NCBI GenBank assembly: GCA_016218685.1
Contig: JACRDD010000019.1
Coordinates: 248,001 to 312,000 of the forward strand
Direction of reading: 5' to 3'
DNA length: 64,000 bases
Source: Desulfobacterales bacterium
GTDB taxonomy: Bacteria > Desulfobacterota > Desulfobacteria > Desulfobacterales > Desulfosarcinaceae
Made by a program: the position numbers and the translations under genes. Numbering within the stretch: the stretch's first letter is position 1; every line of letters starts with the position of its first letter. This document shows positions 41,242 to 50,736 of the stretch, piece by piece. The notes under the pieces are model-generated. The model was given only the letters and a program-made list of their open reading frames with translations. It did no database searches and was not told where the DNA came from.

Positions 41242-42972
41242 ATGGCGGCATACATTCCGAACACCTGGATAAAGACAGCAGCCATGGTCGCGCTAATATG
41301 TCTGGCCGCCTGTTCCCAAACCGATGTCTCCCCCCCGCCCCAAGCGGTCGAGGCCTCCGCGGCCTTGCAAGCCCATAGCGCCCAATTCCGCCAGGAGGTG
41401 GTACAGGTTCTTCCAGGCATCCATGTGGCCATCGGCTACGGGCTCGCCAATGCCATCCTGATCGAAGGCCGCGACGGGCTGATCATCGTGGATGCCATGG
41501 AGAGCGCCGAAGCGGCAGAGTCGGTCAAAGGTGCCTTCGCGCAGATCAGCACCCAACCGGTTAAAGCCCTGATCTATACCCATTTTCACTCTGACCACAT
41601 CGGCGGCGGCCGAATCCTGGCGGGAAACGACCGGCCCGAAGTCTATTGCCACGCCGAAACCCTGGCCCATATGAATCGCACCGCCACGATCACGCGCGAG
41701 ACCACCTACCGCCGCGCCATGCGCCAGTTCGGCACGTTGCTGCCCGAAGGCGGCCGGATCAACGCCGGCATCGGACCGCGCCTGGAATACGACCAGACCA
41801 AGCGCCTCGCCCTCCTGCCACCGACCCGAACCTTTGAAGGCGAGCGCCTGGATCTCGAAATCGCCGGGGTGAAACTGGTGCTCATGCACGCGCCGGGGGA
41901 GACGCCGGATCAGATCGTCGTCTGGCTGCCCGAGCAGCGCGTGCTGCTGCCGGCCGACAATTTCTACCACTCCTTTCCCAATCTCTATGCCATCCGCGGA
42001 ACGGCCTATCGGGATGTGATGCTGTGGGTCAAAAGCCTGGATCGGATGCGCGCGCTTCAGGCCGAATATCTCATCCCGCAACATACCCGGCCCATCGTCG
42101 GCAAGCAGAAGATTTATACGACCTTGACCGACTACCGCGACGCCATTCAATTCGTGCACGATCAAACCATCCGCTGGATGAACCAGGGGTTGACGCCCGA
42201 AGCCATCGTCGAGCGTGTCCGACTGCCGGAACATCTCGCTGCGCAGCCCTACCTGCAGGAGTATTACGGCACCGTGGCCTGGTCGGTACGATCCATCTTC
42301 GACGGCTACCTGGGGTGGTTCGGCGGCAATGCCACTGACCTGTTTCCGCTCGGCCAACAGGCGCGCGCTGAACGCTTCGCCGCGCTGGCCGGCGGGCAAA
42401 CGGCATTGCTGGACCACGCCCGCAAAGCCTTGGCCGATGGCGACTATCAATGGTCTCTGGAATTGACCGATCAACTGCTGCGATTGGACCCGTCCGCACC
42501 CGATGTCCGGCAGATAAAAGCCGATGCCCTGCGCGCATTGGGCCATCGGCAGACGGCCGCCACCGCCCGGAACTACTACCTGACCCAGGCGTTGGAAGTA
42601 GAACGGAAGTTAACCATCGGGTCTTTGAAGATCAGCGACCCGCAACTGATCCATACCGTGCCCCTGGCGGCGATTTTCGAGGGCATGGCCGTCAAGCTCG
42701 ACCCCGAAAAATCGGCCGCAGTAGACGTGGTGGCCGGATTCCGCTTTCCCGACACGGGCGAGGCTTATACCGTGCATGTCCGCAGGGGGGTGGCCGAGAT
42801 CCGTCCGGAGTTTCCCGAGAAACCGGCCATCGCCATCAGCATCGACAGCAATGTCTGGAAAGAGATCGCCGCCGGGGTGCGCAGCCCGGCCGTGGCCCTG
42901 GTCACGGAGATGGACAAGGAAGGCGGCACCTTGGATATCGTCCGGTTTCTAAGCTTGTTCAAAGCAGATTGA
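41242..42972 (+). CDS. Alkylsulfatase-like metallo-beta-lactamase lipoprotein (SdsA-like)
   Basis: A 576-residue lipoprotein (lipobox ICLAAC) with an N-terminal metallo-beta-lactamase domain: zinc motif THFHSDHIGGG and LPADNFYHSFPNLYAIRG. A dimerisation/helix region and a C-terminal SCP2-like domain follow, as in SdsA1 and Bds1 alkylsulfatases. These enzymes hydrolyse sulfate esters of alkyl detergents. The long spacing and WMNQGLTPEAIVERVRLPEHLA motif are characteristic. It lies between the amidohydrolase and an Eis-like acetyltransferase gene, and is probably co-transcribed with them. Confidence 0.87.
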   Translation: MAAYIPNTWIKTAAMVALICLAACSQTDVSPPPQAVEASAALQAHSAQFRQEVVQVLPGIHVAIGYGLANAILIEGRDGLIIVDAMESAEAAESVKGAFAQISTQPVKALIYTHFHSDHIGGGRILAGNDRPEVYCHAETLAHMNRTATITRETTYRRAMRQFGTLLPEGGRINAGIGPRLEYDQTKRLALLPPTRTFEGERLDLEIAGVKLVLMHAPGETPDQIVVWLPEQRVLLPADNFYHSFPNLYAIRGTAYRDVMLWVKSLDRMRALQAEYLIPQHTRPIVGKQKIYTTLTDYRDAIQFVHDQTIRWMNQGLTPEAIVERVRLPEHLAAQPYLQEYYGTVAWSVRSIFDGYLGWFGGNATDLFPLGQQARAERFAALAGGQTALLDHARKALADGDYQWSLELTDQLLRLDPSAPDVRQIKADALRALGHRQTAATARNYYLTQALEVERKLTIGSLKISDPQLIHTVPLAAIFEGMAVKLDPEKSAAVDVVAGFRFPDTGEAYTVHVRRGVAEIRPEFPEKPAIAISIDSNVWKEIAAGVRSPAVALVTEMDKEGGTLDIVRFLSLFKAD

Positions 42973-43017
42973 ACCCGCGCTTGAACCATCAACCCTTTGG
43001 AGAAATGAGACGCGACC

Positions 43018-44238
43018 ATGCCCATAGAAATCCGACCCGCCGTCCCTGAGGAGATGGACGATTACCGCCGCGTGGCCCTGGCCAGCCTGGTGCTCTCCCC
43101 GGAACAGGCGCCGCCCAACGCCATCCAGGCCATCGTGCCGGCCCTGACCCTGTGCGCCTTCGTGGACGGCCGCCTGGCCACCAGCTATGCCGCCTGGCCT
43201 CTGAAGATGCGCCTCAACGGCCAGGTCGCACCCACGGCCGGCATCACCTTCGTGGGCACGTTGCCCCAGTACCGCCAGTCGGGCTGCCTGCGCCGGGTGA
43301 TCACCCGTCACTTCGAGCAGCTCCATATGGCCGGCGAGCAGCCGCTGGCCGCCCTGATCGCCTCCCAGGCCGCCATCTACCAGCGCTACGGCTACGCGGT
43401 GGTCTCCACGCGCAACGTCTACCGCATCGAGCCCCGTTTCCTGCAATTCGCGCCCATGCCCGACAGCAGCCGGCCGACCGGTAATCTGCGGCAGTTGGGG
43501 GAGAACGAGACCGAAGCCCTGAAGCAAATCTACCGCGACTTCTGCGCCCAGCGTACCGGTTATCTGCACCGCGGCCAGGCCACCTGGGCCGCCGGCCCGC
43601 TCTCGCCGCCGCCGCGCAACGGTTTTCTCTTCAAGATGGTTTATGAAGAAAAAGGAGTGCCCCTGGGCTACATGATCTACAGCCTGTCGCCCCAGCCCGC
43701 CGGCGACGGCGAGCCCTGGCAGCGCGTGACGGTCCGCGACCTCGCCTGGCTCACCCCCCAGGCCTACATCGCCCTGTGGCGCCATCTGCAGGCCATGGCC
43801 CTGGCCAGTCACGTCGAATGGCTGAAAGTACCGGTGGACGATCCCCTGCCCCACCTGCTGCTGGAACCACGCCGCCTCAACCTGACGGCCAAGGACGGCC
43901 TGCTAGCCCGGGTGGTGGATGTGCAGCGCGTATTGCCCCTGCGGGGCTACGACACCGAAGGCGCCATCACCTTCGAACTGCTCGACACGCTTTGCCCCTG
44001 GAACGCCGGCCGCTTTCGCCTGGACGCCTCGCCCCAGGGCGCCCAGGTTCAACGCACCACTCAGGACGCCCAGGCCGTGCTGCCGGTGGAGACCCTGGCC
44101 ATGCTGCTCTTCGGGCAGATTACACCCACCCAGGCCATGCGCATGGGAAGAATGCATGTGACCGAAGAAAAGGCCTTGGACCAGTGGGATCGTCTGTTTT
44201 CCACACGGCACCAACCGTTTTGTCCGGATTTCTTCTAG
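43018..44238 (+). CDS. Eis-like GNAT N-acetyltransferase
   Basis: A 406-residue protein with the Eis architecture: an N-terminal GNAT domain (TAGITFVGTLPQYRQSGCLRRVIT gives the acetyl-CoA loop), a second GNAT-like half, and a C-terminal SCP2-like domain. Eis enzymes acetylate aminoglycosides, polyamines or protein lysines. Two internal variants are noted: the pyrophosphate loop is Q-Y-R-Q-S-G, close to consensus. ATG 43018 follows the sulfatase gene by 45 bases. The substrate is unknown here. Confidence 0.87.
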   Translation: MPIEIRPAVPEEMDDYRRVALASLVLSPEQAPPNAIQAIVPALTLCAFVDGRLATSYAAWPLKMRLNGQVAPTAGITFVGTLPQYRQSGCLRRVITRHFEQLHMAGEQPLAALIASQAAIYQRYGYAVVSTRNVYRIEPRFLQFAPMPDSSRPTGNLRQLGENETEALKQIYRDFCAQRTGYLHRGQATWAAGPLSPPPRNGFLFKMVYEEKGVPLGYMIYSLSPQPAGDGEPWQRVTVRDLAWLTPQAYIALWRHLQAMALASHVEWLKVPVDDPLPHLLLEPRRLNLTAKDGLLARVVDVQRVLPLRGYDTEGAITFELLDTLCPWNAGRFRLDASPQGAQVQRTTQDAQAVLPVETLAMLLFGQITPTQAMRMGRMHVTEEKALDQWDRLFSTRHQPFCPDFF

Positions 44239-44308
44239 GTTGTGCCCTACGGTTGGTCGCCCTTCTTGCATACGGCGCGTGCCACTGGGCGGACAGGTTT
44301 ACTTCAAA

Positions 44309-44329
44309 GGGCGAACACAAAGTTCGCCC
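44309..44329. repeat. Short palindromic repeat-like hairpin after purH genes
   Basis: A perfect 8-bp stem GGGCGAAC/GTTCGCCC with loop ACAAA. On the - strand it is followed by TTTGAAG and could serve as a weak terminator for the purine genes. The sequence is of a kind often dispersed in many copies in such genomes. Confidence 0.5.
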
Positions 44330-44370
44330 CTCCAGGAAGTTGTGCGATTCGGCGGGAGTCATCCGAATGG

Positions 44371-45621
44371 TCAGTGCTTGAAGCTGCGCTGACCGGTGTA
44401 GACCATGGTGGCGCCGGACTGGTTGCAGGCGTCGATGGATTGGTAGTCGTTGTTGGAACCGCCGGGCTGGATCACAGCGCTGATGCCTTCGCGCAGGCCC
44501 ACGTCCACGCCGTCGCGGAAGGGGAAGAAGGCGTCGCTGACCATGGCCGCGCCGATCAGGCCGCCCTTTTCGTTGGTCACACGGGTGTCGATCTCGGCGA
44601 TCTTGTCCTCATCGGTCATGTCGTTGTAGGGAATGCCGTACTCCTGGAAGCAGTAGCGGTCGGCCAGCTTGCGGTAGGCCTTGTCCCGGGCGATCTGGGC
44701 CACGCCCACGCGGTCCTGCTCGCCGGTGCCGATGCCCACCGTGCACTCGTCCTTGACATAGAGCACCGAATTGGAGGTAACGCCGGCTTCGACCAGCCAG
44801 CCGAAGAGCATGTCACGGTATTCGGCTTCGGTGGGGGTGCGCTGAATGGCGTAGGGCTTGCCCTTGTAGACGCATTCGGCCGGACGCAACCCTTCCTTGG
44901 TGCGCGTGACGGGCACGAACGACCACTGGGTGATGACGCCGCCGTCGATCAGGCTCTTGAACTCCACGCAGGGCTGGCCCACGAACTGCTGCAAGCGGGC
45001 CATGTTGGCGATGCGGATCACGCGCAGGTCGGGCTTGCGACCGAAGACTTCCATGACGCCCGCTTCGAACTCGGGGGCCACCACCACCTCGGCGTACTGC
45101 CCGGCGATGGCCTCGGCCGTGGCGCGGTCCACCGGCCGGTTCAGGGCGATGCAGCCGCCAAAAGCGGCCACGCGGTCGGCCAGGTTGGCGCGGACATAAG
45201 CCTCTTCCAGGGAATCGGCCCGGGCCACGCCGCAGGGGTTGTTGTGCTTGACGATGATGGCGGTGGGCCGGTCGGCGAAGTAGCGTAAAATGTTCAGGGC
45301 GTTGTCGGCATCGGTGAGGTTGGTCTTGCCCGGATGCTTGCCCGATTGAAGCAGTTCGATGTCCGAGACCAGATAGCGGCCGGGCTGCACGGTTTGGGTC
45401 TGGCCCAGCACCAGGTTGCCGTTGACCAGCTTGTAGAGCGCGGCCTCCTGGCCGGGATTTTCTCCGTAGCGCAACCCCTTGCGCACCTGGTCGATGGTCC
45501 AGAGCACCTTTTCGTAGAAGAGCGTCTGGCGCTCGTTCTCTTCCACGAAGCTGATCTCCATGCGGGAGGGGAAGTGCTCGTCCAGGATCGTTCGGTACAT
45601 CTTCTTTAGGTCTTCGGCCAT
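44371..45621 (-). CDS. purH: AICAR transformylase, separate from IMP cyclohydrolase
   Basis: A 416-residue protein equal to the C-terminal half of bifunctional PurH. It formylates AICAR with 10-formyl-tetrahydrofolate. The catalytic Lys-His pair is in IVKHNNPCGVA, and the end carries SDAFFPFRDGVD and IQPGGSNND, both typical. It lacks the N-terminal MGS-like IMP cyclohydrolase domain, which is encoded as a separate gene 37 bases upstream on the same strand. Both halves therefore remain in one operon. Confidence 0.9.
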   Translation of the reverse strand: MAEDLKKMYRTILDEHFPSRMEISFVEENERQTLFYEKVLWTIDQVRKGLRYGENPGQEAALYKLVNGNLVLGQTQTVQPGRYLVSDIELLQSGKHPGKTNLTDADNALNILRYFADRPTAIIVKHNNPCGVARADSLEEAYVRANLADRVAAFGGCIALNRPVDRATAEAIAGQYAEVVVAPEFEAGVMEVFGRKPDLRVIRIANMARLQQFVGQPCVEFKSLIDGGVITQWSFVPVTRTKEGLRPAECVYKGKPYAIQRTPTEAEYRDMLFGWLVEAGVTSNSVLYVKDECTVGIGTGEQDRVGVAQIARDKAYRKLADRYCFQEYGIPYNDMTDEDKIAEIDTRVTNEKGGLIGAAMVSDAFFPFRDGVDVGLREGISAVIQPGGSNNDYQSIDACNQSGATMVYTGQRSFKH

Positions 45622-45658
45622 CGTCGACTCTCCTTTTTACTTCTCAAAACAGAAAGAA

Positions 45659-46339
45659 TTACTGCTGCCGGTAGCACGCTTTGGCGGCTTGAATGGACTG
45701 GCCGGCCAGATAGCGGGCAATGGCGCCGTCATACTCGGCGGTGTGATTGAAGGCCTTGCAGGCCAGCTCGTAGCGCAGGTTCAGCGACGTGCACCCTTGG
45801 CGGACAGCCAGCTCGTTGAGGATGCGCTCGTAGTCCTGGGGGTCCACCACGCTGGCCACGCGGATGAAGTTCTTAGCCGCCGCGCGGATCATGCACGGCC
45901 CGCCGATGTCGATCTGGCCCCGCGCCTGCTCCACGGTGACCCCCTCCTTGGCGATGGTGGCCTGGAAGGGATAGAGATTGACCACCACCATGTCGATGGG
46001 CACGCCGGCCGTGCGCGCCAGGTCGGCCTGGTGGGCCGGGTTGTAGGTCTCGGTGAGCAACCCCAGGTAGATTTTGAAATCCAGGGTCTTGACCAGTCCC
46101 CCCTGGGTCTCGGGCTGGCCGGTGTAGTCGGAAACCTGGGTCAGGCAGTTCCCGGCCTCGGCGCCCAGCAGCTCCTTGAGCCGGGCGAAGGTGCCGCCGG
46201 TGGACAAGAAGCGCACCTCCGGGCAGATCTTGCGCATCTCCGGCACCAGCAGTTCCAGGCCGGTTTTATCCGAAACGCTGATGAGGACGTGGCGGACTTT
46301 GACTTCGTTATCGATTTTCTCTACGACGTTGATGCTCAT
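45659..46339 (-). CDS. IMP cyclohydrolase (MGS-like PurH N-terminal domain) as separate protein
   Basis: A 226-residue protein equal to the first half of PurH. It closes FAICAR to IMP. Motifs SVSDKTGLELL, STGGTFARLKELLG, VSDYTGQPETQGGLVKTL, NLYPF, QIDIGGPCMIRAAAKN are in the family order. The four catalytic residues known from PurH (Lys of VKTL, Tyr of NLYPF, Asp of IDIGG, Lys of AAAKN) are all present, but the usual VKTLHP reads VKTLDF. GGGGG lies upstream of the ATG region. The HD-domain gene is 24 bases upstream. Confidence 0.88.
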   Translation of the reverse strand: MSINVVEKIDNEVKVRHVLISVSDKTGLELLVPEMRKICPEVRFLSTGGTFARLKELLGAEAGNCLTQVSDYTGQPETQGGLVKTLDFKIYLGLLTETYNPAHQADLARTAGVPIDMVVVNLYPFQATIAKEGVTVEQARGQIDIGGPCMIRAAAKNFIRVASVVDPQDYERILNELAVRQGCTSLNLRYELACKAFNHTAEYDGAIARYLAGQSIQAAKACYRQQ

Positions 46340-46363
46340 AAAACCCCCATTGAATTCATTTTC

Positions 46364-47071
46364 TTATTTCTCCCCCGCGTACTCCTCCAAAAACCGTTCG
46401 AAGAATTCGGTCATGTAGCGATGGCGCTCCTCGGCGATCCGCCGTCCCTCGGTGGTGAGAATGCGCTCCTTGATCTTGGAAAGCTTGACGACAAACTCCC
46501 GATAGCCGGTATCGTCCCGGCTATAGGAGCGCGCCTGCTCGGGCGCCAGGTTGGGATTGTGCAGGCATGCGCCCAGCTCGCCGGCGAACAGATAGGCCCG
46601 GGCCACGCCCACCGCGCCGATGGCGTCCAGCTTGTCGGCGTCGAAAAGCACGCGGGCTTCGATCGTGGCCGGGGCGTGGTCGTCCCGGAAGCGATGGGCG
46701 CGCACGCAGTGCACGATGTTTTGCCGGCACGCTTCCGTCAAGGGCAGGCCGGCCAGAAGGGTTTGGGCCATGGCCGCGCCGCGGACCGCATGACACAGCG
46801 AGCCATTGACCGCATCCTGGGCGGACCGGCCGATGTCGTGCAGGTAGGCGGCGGCCCCGAGCACCAGCATGTCGGCCCCTTCCTTGGGACCGATGCGCCC
46901 GCACAGACGGTGCACCCGCAGGGTGTGCTCCCAGTCGTGGCTGCCCCGGGCGTTTTCGAAATAGCCCTGGGCTGTCCGCCGGATACGGTCCAGCACGACG
47001 CCGTCGTCAGGCGACATGGGGCAGTGGTCCCCATCGGCGGCCAAAGTCGATCTGAAATCTAAGATTGACAT
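46364..47071 (-). CDS. HD-domain phosphohydrolase
   Basis: A 235-residue HD protein. The metal site is H-x-HD: HDWEHTLRVH (residues about 45-54), LHDIGRS (78-84) and a later D in LFDADKLDAIGAVG (about 143). Such proteins hydrolyse nucleotides or phosphate esters. It precedes the split purH genes in the same direction, so a nucleotide substrate is plausible. The start at 47071 lies in a divergent region shared with mraZ, about 200 bases away. Confidence 0.88.
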   Translation of the reverse strand: MSILDFRSTLAADGDHCPMSPDDGVVLDRIRRTAQGYFENARGSHDWEHTLRVHRLCGRIGPKEGADMLVLGAAAYLHDIGRSAQDAVNGSLCHAVRGAAMAQTLLAGLPLTEACRQNIVHCVRAHRFRDDHAPATIEARVLFDADKLDAIGAVGVARAYLFAGELGACLHNPNLAPEQARSYSRDDTGYREFVVKLSKIKERILTTEGRRIAEERHRYMTEFFERFLEEYAGEK

Positions 47072-47209
47072 CTATTTCCAAGCCTTTGTTCCTCGGGCGG
47101 AAGTGCCTTTTGGAATAGAGCAGCCCGAGGCTGAAAGTCAATTTCAAAATTTTAGTTAACTAAAAAAAATCATTAAATAAACAGCACGCCACGGCCCAGA
47201 ATTTTGTTC

Positions 47210-47262
47210 TTGACATCCCCCCGGGAATGTAATTAGTAGGGAAGGAAGTGGGGAAAAAGGGC
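47210..47262 (+). promoter_or_regulatory. mraZ/dcw promoter and MraZ-like operator repeats
   Basis: TTGACA at 47210-47215; the -10 near 47233 is poor. GGGAA-type boxes recur at 47223, 47239, 47250 and 47259, resembling the tandem boxes by which MraZ represses its own operon in other bacteria, although the spacing is not regular. Confidence 0.45.
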
Positions 47263-47277
47263 ATATTGTGGTGATTT

Positions 47278-47724
47278 GTGTTTAGAGGAAGCCATCATTA
47301 CACGCTCGACGAAAAAGGCCGCCTGGTCCTTCCTCCGCCTTTCAGGGAGGTGATCAAGGCCGCTGGTGGCGATAAATTCATGCTCACCCGAATGAGTAAT
47401 ATCATCTACGGATACTCGCTTAACGAATGGGGCAAAGTCGAGGCGCGGATTCTCGAAATGGCGACCAAAAGCGATAACATGCGTCGTTTCCGGCGCTCTT
47501 TCATCGGCAATGCCCAGGATTGCCAATTCGATAAACAAGGTCGAGTTCTCATTCCGCCCATGTTGCGCGAAGCCGCTAAACTGGAAAAGGAGATCGTATT
47601 GGTCGGTGATCTGGATCATTTCGAAATCTGGCGCAAAGACAATTGGGATCTGGAAGACCAGGCACTACAAAACGACATCCAAAATGTGGAGGTACGCAAC
47701 GAGATCGCCTTACTAGGATTATAA
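47278..47724 (+). CDS. mraZ: Transcriptional regulator MraZ
   Basis: A 148-residue protein with two AbrB/MraZ-like (SpoVT) domains, motifs YTLDEKGRLVLPPPFRE and CQFDKQGRVLIPPMLRE, each ending in the conserved Asp-x-x-Gly-Arg. It is the first gene of the dcw cluster and a regulator of it in other bacteria. GTG start at 47278; no strong ribosome binding site is seen, which fits tight control. rsmH follows after 4 bases. Confidence 0.95.
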   Translation: MFRGSHHYTLDEKGRLVLPPPFREVIKAAGGDKFMLTRMSNIIYGYSLNEWGKVEARILEMATKSDNMRRFRRSFIGNAQDCQFDKQGRVLIPPMLREAAKLEKEIVLVGDLDHFEIWRKDNWDLEDQALQNDIQNVEVRNEIALLGL

Positions 47725-47728
47725 GCCT

Positions 47729-48673
47729 ATGGCATACCGGCACACGAGCGCCATGCTCCAAGAGGTCATGACCTGTCTGGCCTGCAGACCCGGGGGCATT
47801 TATGTGGATTGCACCCTGGGGGGCGCCGGTCACGCCCGTGCCATTTGCGAACAAATTCTACCGGACGGTCTGTTCATCGGTATCGACCAGGACCCGGACG
47901 CCATCGCCAATGCCCAGGCGTCCCTCAAACCTTATGCCGCCAACATTCGTCTCTTTCATGACAACTTTATTCGCTTACCCGACTTCTTGACCCAACTGCA
48001 AGTGGATGCCGTTCAGGGCATCCTGCTCGATCTTGGTCTTTCTCAACATCAACTCGAGGCCAGCGGCCGCGGATTCACCTTCCAGAAGGACGAACCCCTG
48101 GATATGCGTATGGATACACGCAACTCGAACCGGGCGCAAGATCTGATCGCCGATCTTTCGGAAAAGGATTTGGTTCATCTTTTCTATTGCTACGGAGAAG
48201 AGCGCTGGTCCAAACGGATTGCCCGGGCCATCGTGGAGGCACGCGCCAAGGCACCGATCCGCACGACCGGGCAGTTGGTGGCCGTCATCCGGACGGCGGT
48301 GCCCGAGGGGGCCGCGGCCCGTTCCAAGATCCATCCGGCCACCCGGGTCTTTCAAGCCCTGCGCATCGCGGTGAACGAAGAACTGGCCCGCCTGGAGCAT
48401 TTTCTGGAAACGGCCGTGGATCTGCTGGCGCCCGGCGGCCGGATCTGCGTGCTGTCGTTTCACAGCCTCGAGGATCGCCTGGTCAAACAGCGCTTCAAGC
48501 AGTTGACCCAGCCCTGCACCTGCCCGCCCCAGTTCCCCCGGTGCGTCTGCGGCGGCCGGGCCACGCTGCGGCTGGTGACCAAAAAGGCCCTGCGGCCCAC
48601 GCCGCAGGAGATTGAACAGAACCCCATGGCACGCAGCACGCGCCTGCGCTGCGCCGAAAAGCTGGAGTCGTAG
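47729..48673 (+). CDS. rsmH: 16S rRNA (cytosine-1402-N4)-methyltransferase RsmH
   Basis: A 314-residue enzyme. The SAM-binding loop is CTLGGAGHAR (residues 28-37), with further motifs GIDQDPDAIANAQ, GILLDLGLSQHQLE and VLSFHSLEDRLVKQRF. The Cys-rich insertion with CTCPPQFPRCVCGG is characteristic. It methylates C1402 of 16S rRNA. It starts 4 bases after mraZ and is 3 bases before ftsL. Confidence 0.97.
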   Translation: MAYRHTSAMLQEVMTCLACRPGGIYVDCTLGGAGHARAICEQILPDGLFIGIDQDPDAIANAQASLKPYAANIRLFHDNFIRLPDFLTQLQVDAVQGILLDLGLSQHQLEASGRGFTFQKDEPLDMRMDTRNSNRAQDLIADLSEKDLVHLFYCYGEERWSKRIARAIVEARAKAPIRTTGQLVAVIRTAVPEGAAARSKIHPATRVFQALRIAVNEELARLEHFLETAVDLLAPGGRICVLSFHSLEDRLVKQRFKQLTQPCTCPPQFPRCVCGGRATLRLVTKKALRPTPQEIEQNPMARSTRLRCAEKLES

Positions 48674-48676
48674 TCG

Positions 48677-48991
48677 ATGACCGCGAGCCAGACGAGTACG
48701 AAAACCAAAGGCCGCCGCCCGGGCCTGCGCAAGTGGGTGCTGCTCTGGGCACTCGTGCTTTTGGTGGGGGTCGCGGAGATGCTGTTTTACACCTGGTGCC
48801 GGGTACAGTGTGTGCGCACGGGGTACCTGATCGCCCAGGAAAGCCGCCGGCAGCATGAGCTGACCCGGTTCCAGAACAATTTGAATATCGAGCTGGCGCG
48901 GCTCAAAGCGCCGGAAAACATTTCGCGCGTGGCCCGTGACAAGCTCTCCCTGGCCATGCCCGAGCCCCAACAGATGGTCGTGATGCCCTGA
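48677..48991 (+). CDS. ftsL: Cell division protein FtsL
   Basis: A 104-residue bitopic protein: short basic cytoplasmic N-terminus, transmembrane helix about 20-41, then a periplasmic coiled coil (QESRRQHELTRFQNNLNIELARLKAPENI). It is placed as FtsL by position between rsmH and ftsI, size and shape; sequence conservation in this family is low. It joins FtsB/FtsQ in the divisome. The stop is 2 bases before the ftsI ATG. Confidence 0.85.
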   Translation: MTASQTSTKTKGRRPGLRKWVLLWALVLLVGVAEMLFYTWCRVQCVRTGYLIAQESRRQHELTRFQNNLNIELARLKAPENISRVARDKLSLAMPEPQQMVVMP

Positions 48992-48993
48992 GG

Positions 48994-50736
48994 ATGAAAA
49001 CCGTCAAGCGTCATACGATCCGGGTGGCTTTGGTGAGCGGATGCTTTCTGCTCTGGCTGGTGGTGATCGCCGTCGCCGCCGGGTATCAGCAGTTGTACAA
49101 GTCGGCTTGGCTTTCGCACAAGGCAGAGGTGCAATACGAGCAGGAGCTGACCATCAATGGCAAGCGCGGAGCCATCTACGACAGCCGCCATGAAGTCATG
49201 GCGGTGAGCGTGGAGACAACCTCCATCGCGGCTTACCCCAGAGTTTACAACAAGCAGGTGGCCGACAAATCCGCGGCCGCGATCCAACTGGCCAAAGCCC
49301 TGCGGCTCGACGCCAAGGAAGTCAAGCGCAACCTGGGCGGCAAGCGGCCCTTTGTCTGGCTCAAGCGGCAAGCCACGCCCAAGGAAGTGGCGGCCGTGAA
49401 GAAGTTGGATTTGAAAGGCATCGATTTTGTCTCCGAGTACAGCCGCTTTTACCCCAACACCACCCTGGCGGCCCAGGTACTGGGCTTTACCGGCATCGAC
49501 GGACAGGGGTTGGAAGGCATCGAATCGTTCTATGATAAAGAACTCAATGCCGCCGAAAAGCGGGTGACCGTGCGTCGGGATGCCCTGGGGCGCGGCTTCG
49601 ATACCGACCGCCTGGCGACCACGAGCCAGACCGGCAACAACCTGACCCTGACCATCGACCGGCACATTCAGTTCATCGCCGAGCAGGCCCTGGCCGAGGC
49701 CGTGACCGAATACAAAGGCCAGTCGGGAATGGCGCTGGTCATGGACCCGAGCTCCGGCGCGGTGCTGGCCATGGCCCATTACCCCTTCTTCAACCCCAAT
49801 GCCTACAATAAGTCGAATCGCGCCGTCTGGCGCAACCGGGCCGTCTCCGATGCCTTCGAACCCGGCTCGACCATGAAGATCTTCAGTGCCGCGGCGGCCC
49901 TGGAAGACGGCAACATACGGCCCAATTCGATCTTCTTCTGCGAAAACGGCAACTATCGGGTGGGCGGCCACAATGTGCACGATACCAAGCCGCACGGCTG
50001 GCTTACCCTGCAGCAGATCGTAAAGTTTTCGAGCAATATCGGCGCCGTCAAACTGGGGGAGCAGTTGGGGCCCCAGATACTGCACGATAACCTGCGCGAG
50101 TTCGGTTTTGGCCGGCGCACCGGCATCGACAGCAACGGCGAAGCCACCGGCAGCCTATCGGATTATAAGAGTTGGACCAAGATCGATGCCGGTGCCATCG
50201 CCTTCGGCCAAGGCGTGGCGGCCACGGCCCTGCAGGTGCTCAGCGCCACGGCGGCCATTGCCAATGACGGGGTGATGATGCGCCCCTATCTGGTCCGGGC
50301 GGTCACCGATGCCCAGGGGCGGACCGTGCGCGAAACCAAACCCGAAAGTTTAGGCCGAGTGGTCACCGCGCGCACCGCCGAGACGATGCGCACCATTCTG
50401 CGCGAAGTGGTCACCGAAGGCGGCACTGGTGTCAAAGCCGATGTGAATGGCTATTCTGTGTGCGGCAAGACCGGCACGGCCCAGAAGCTCGAACCCGGCG
50501 GTGGATATGCCGAGGACCGTTATGTGGCGTCATTCGTGGGTTTCGCCCCTGCCGAACGGCCGGCCGTTGCCGTGCTGGTGGTGGTGGACGAACCCCAGGG
50601 CACCATCTATGGCGGATTGGTGGCCGCACCGGCCTTCAGCCGCATCGTCAAAGAAACGCTGAGCTACATGAATGTGCCGCCGTCCAACGATTGGCAGAAA
50701 CTTCAGGTATCCAGGGAAATCAAGATCAACGGATGA
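48994..50736 (+). CDS. ftsI: Division-specific transpeptidase FtsI (PBP3)
   Basis: A 580-residue class B penicillin-binding protein. One N-terminal anchor (about 12-32), a dimerisation domain (GAIYDSRHEVMAVSVETTS), and the transpeptidase domain with the three active-site motifs S-x-x-K in GSTMKIFSA, S-x-N in SSNIG and K-T-G in GKTGTAQ. No PASTA domain is visible. It cross-links septal peptidoglycan. murE starts inside its stop (ATGA). Confidence 0.96.
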   Translation: MKTVKRHTIRVALVSGCFLLWLVVIAVAAGYQQLYKSAWLSHKAEVQYEQELTINGKRGAIYDSRHEVMAVSVETTSIAAYPRVYNKQVADKSAAAIQLAKALRLDAKEVKRNLGGKRPFVWLKRQATPKEVAAVKKLDLKGIDFVSEYSRFYPNTTLAAQVLGFTGIDGQGLEGIESFYDKELNAAEKRVTVRRDALGRGFDTDRLATTSQTGNNLTLTIDRHIQFIAEQALAEAVTEYKGQSGMALVMDPSSGAVLAMAHYPFFNPNAYNKSNRAVWRNRAVSDAFEPGSTMKIFSAAAALEDGNIRPNSIFFCENGNYRVGGHNVHDTKPHGWLTLQQIVKFSSNIGAVKLGEQLGPQILHDNLREFGFGRRTGIDSNGEATGSLSDYKSWTKIDAGAIAFGQGVAATALQVLSATAAIANDGVMMRPYLVRAVTDAQGRTVRETKPESLGRVVTARTAETMRTILREVVTEGGTGVKADVNGYSVCGKTGTAQKLEPGGGYAEDRYVASFVGFAPAERPAVAVLVVVDEPQGTIYGGLVAAPAFSRIVKETLSYMNVPPSNDWQKLQVSREIKING

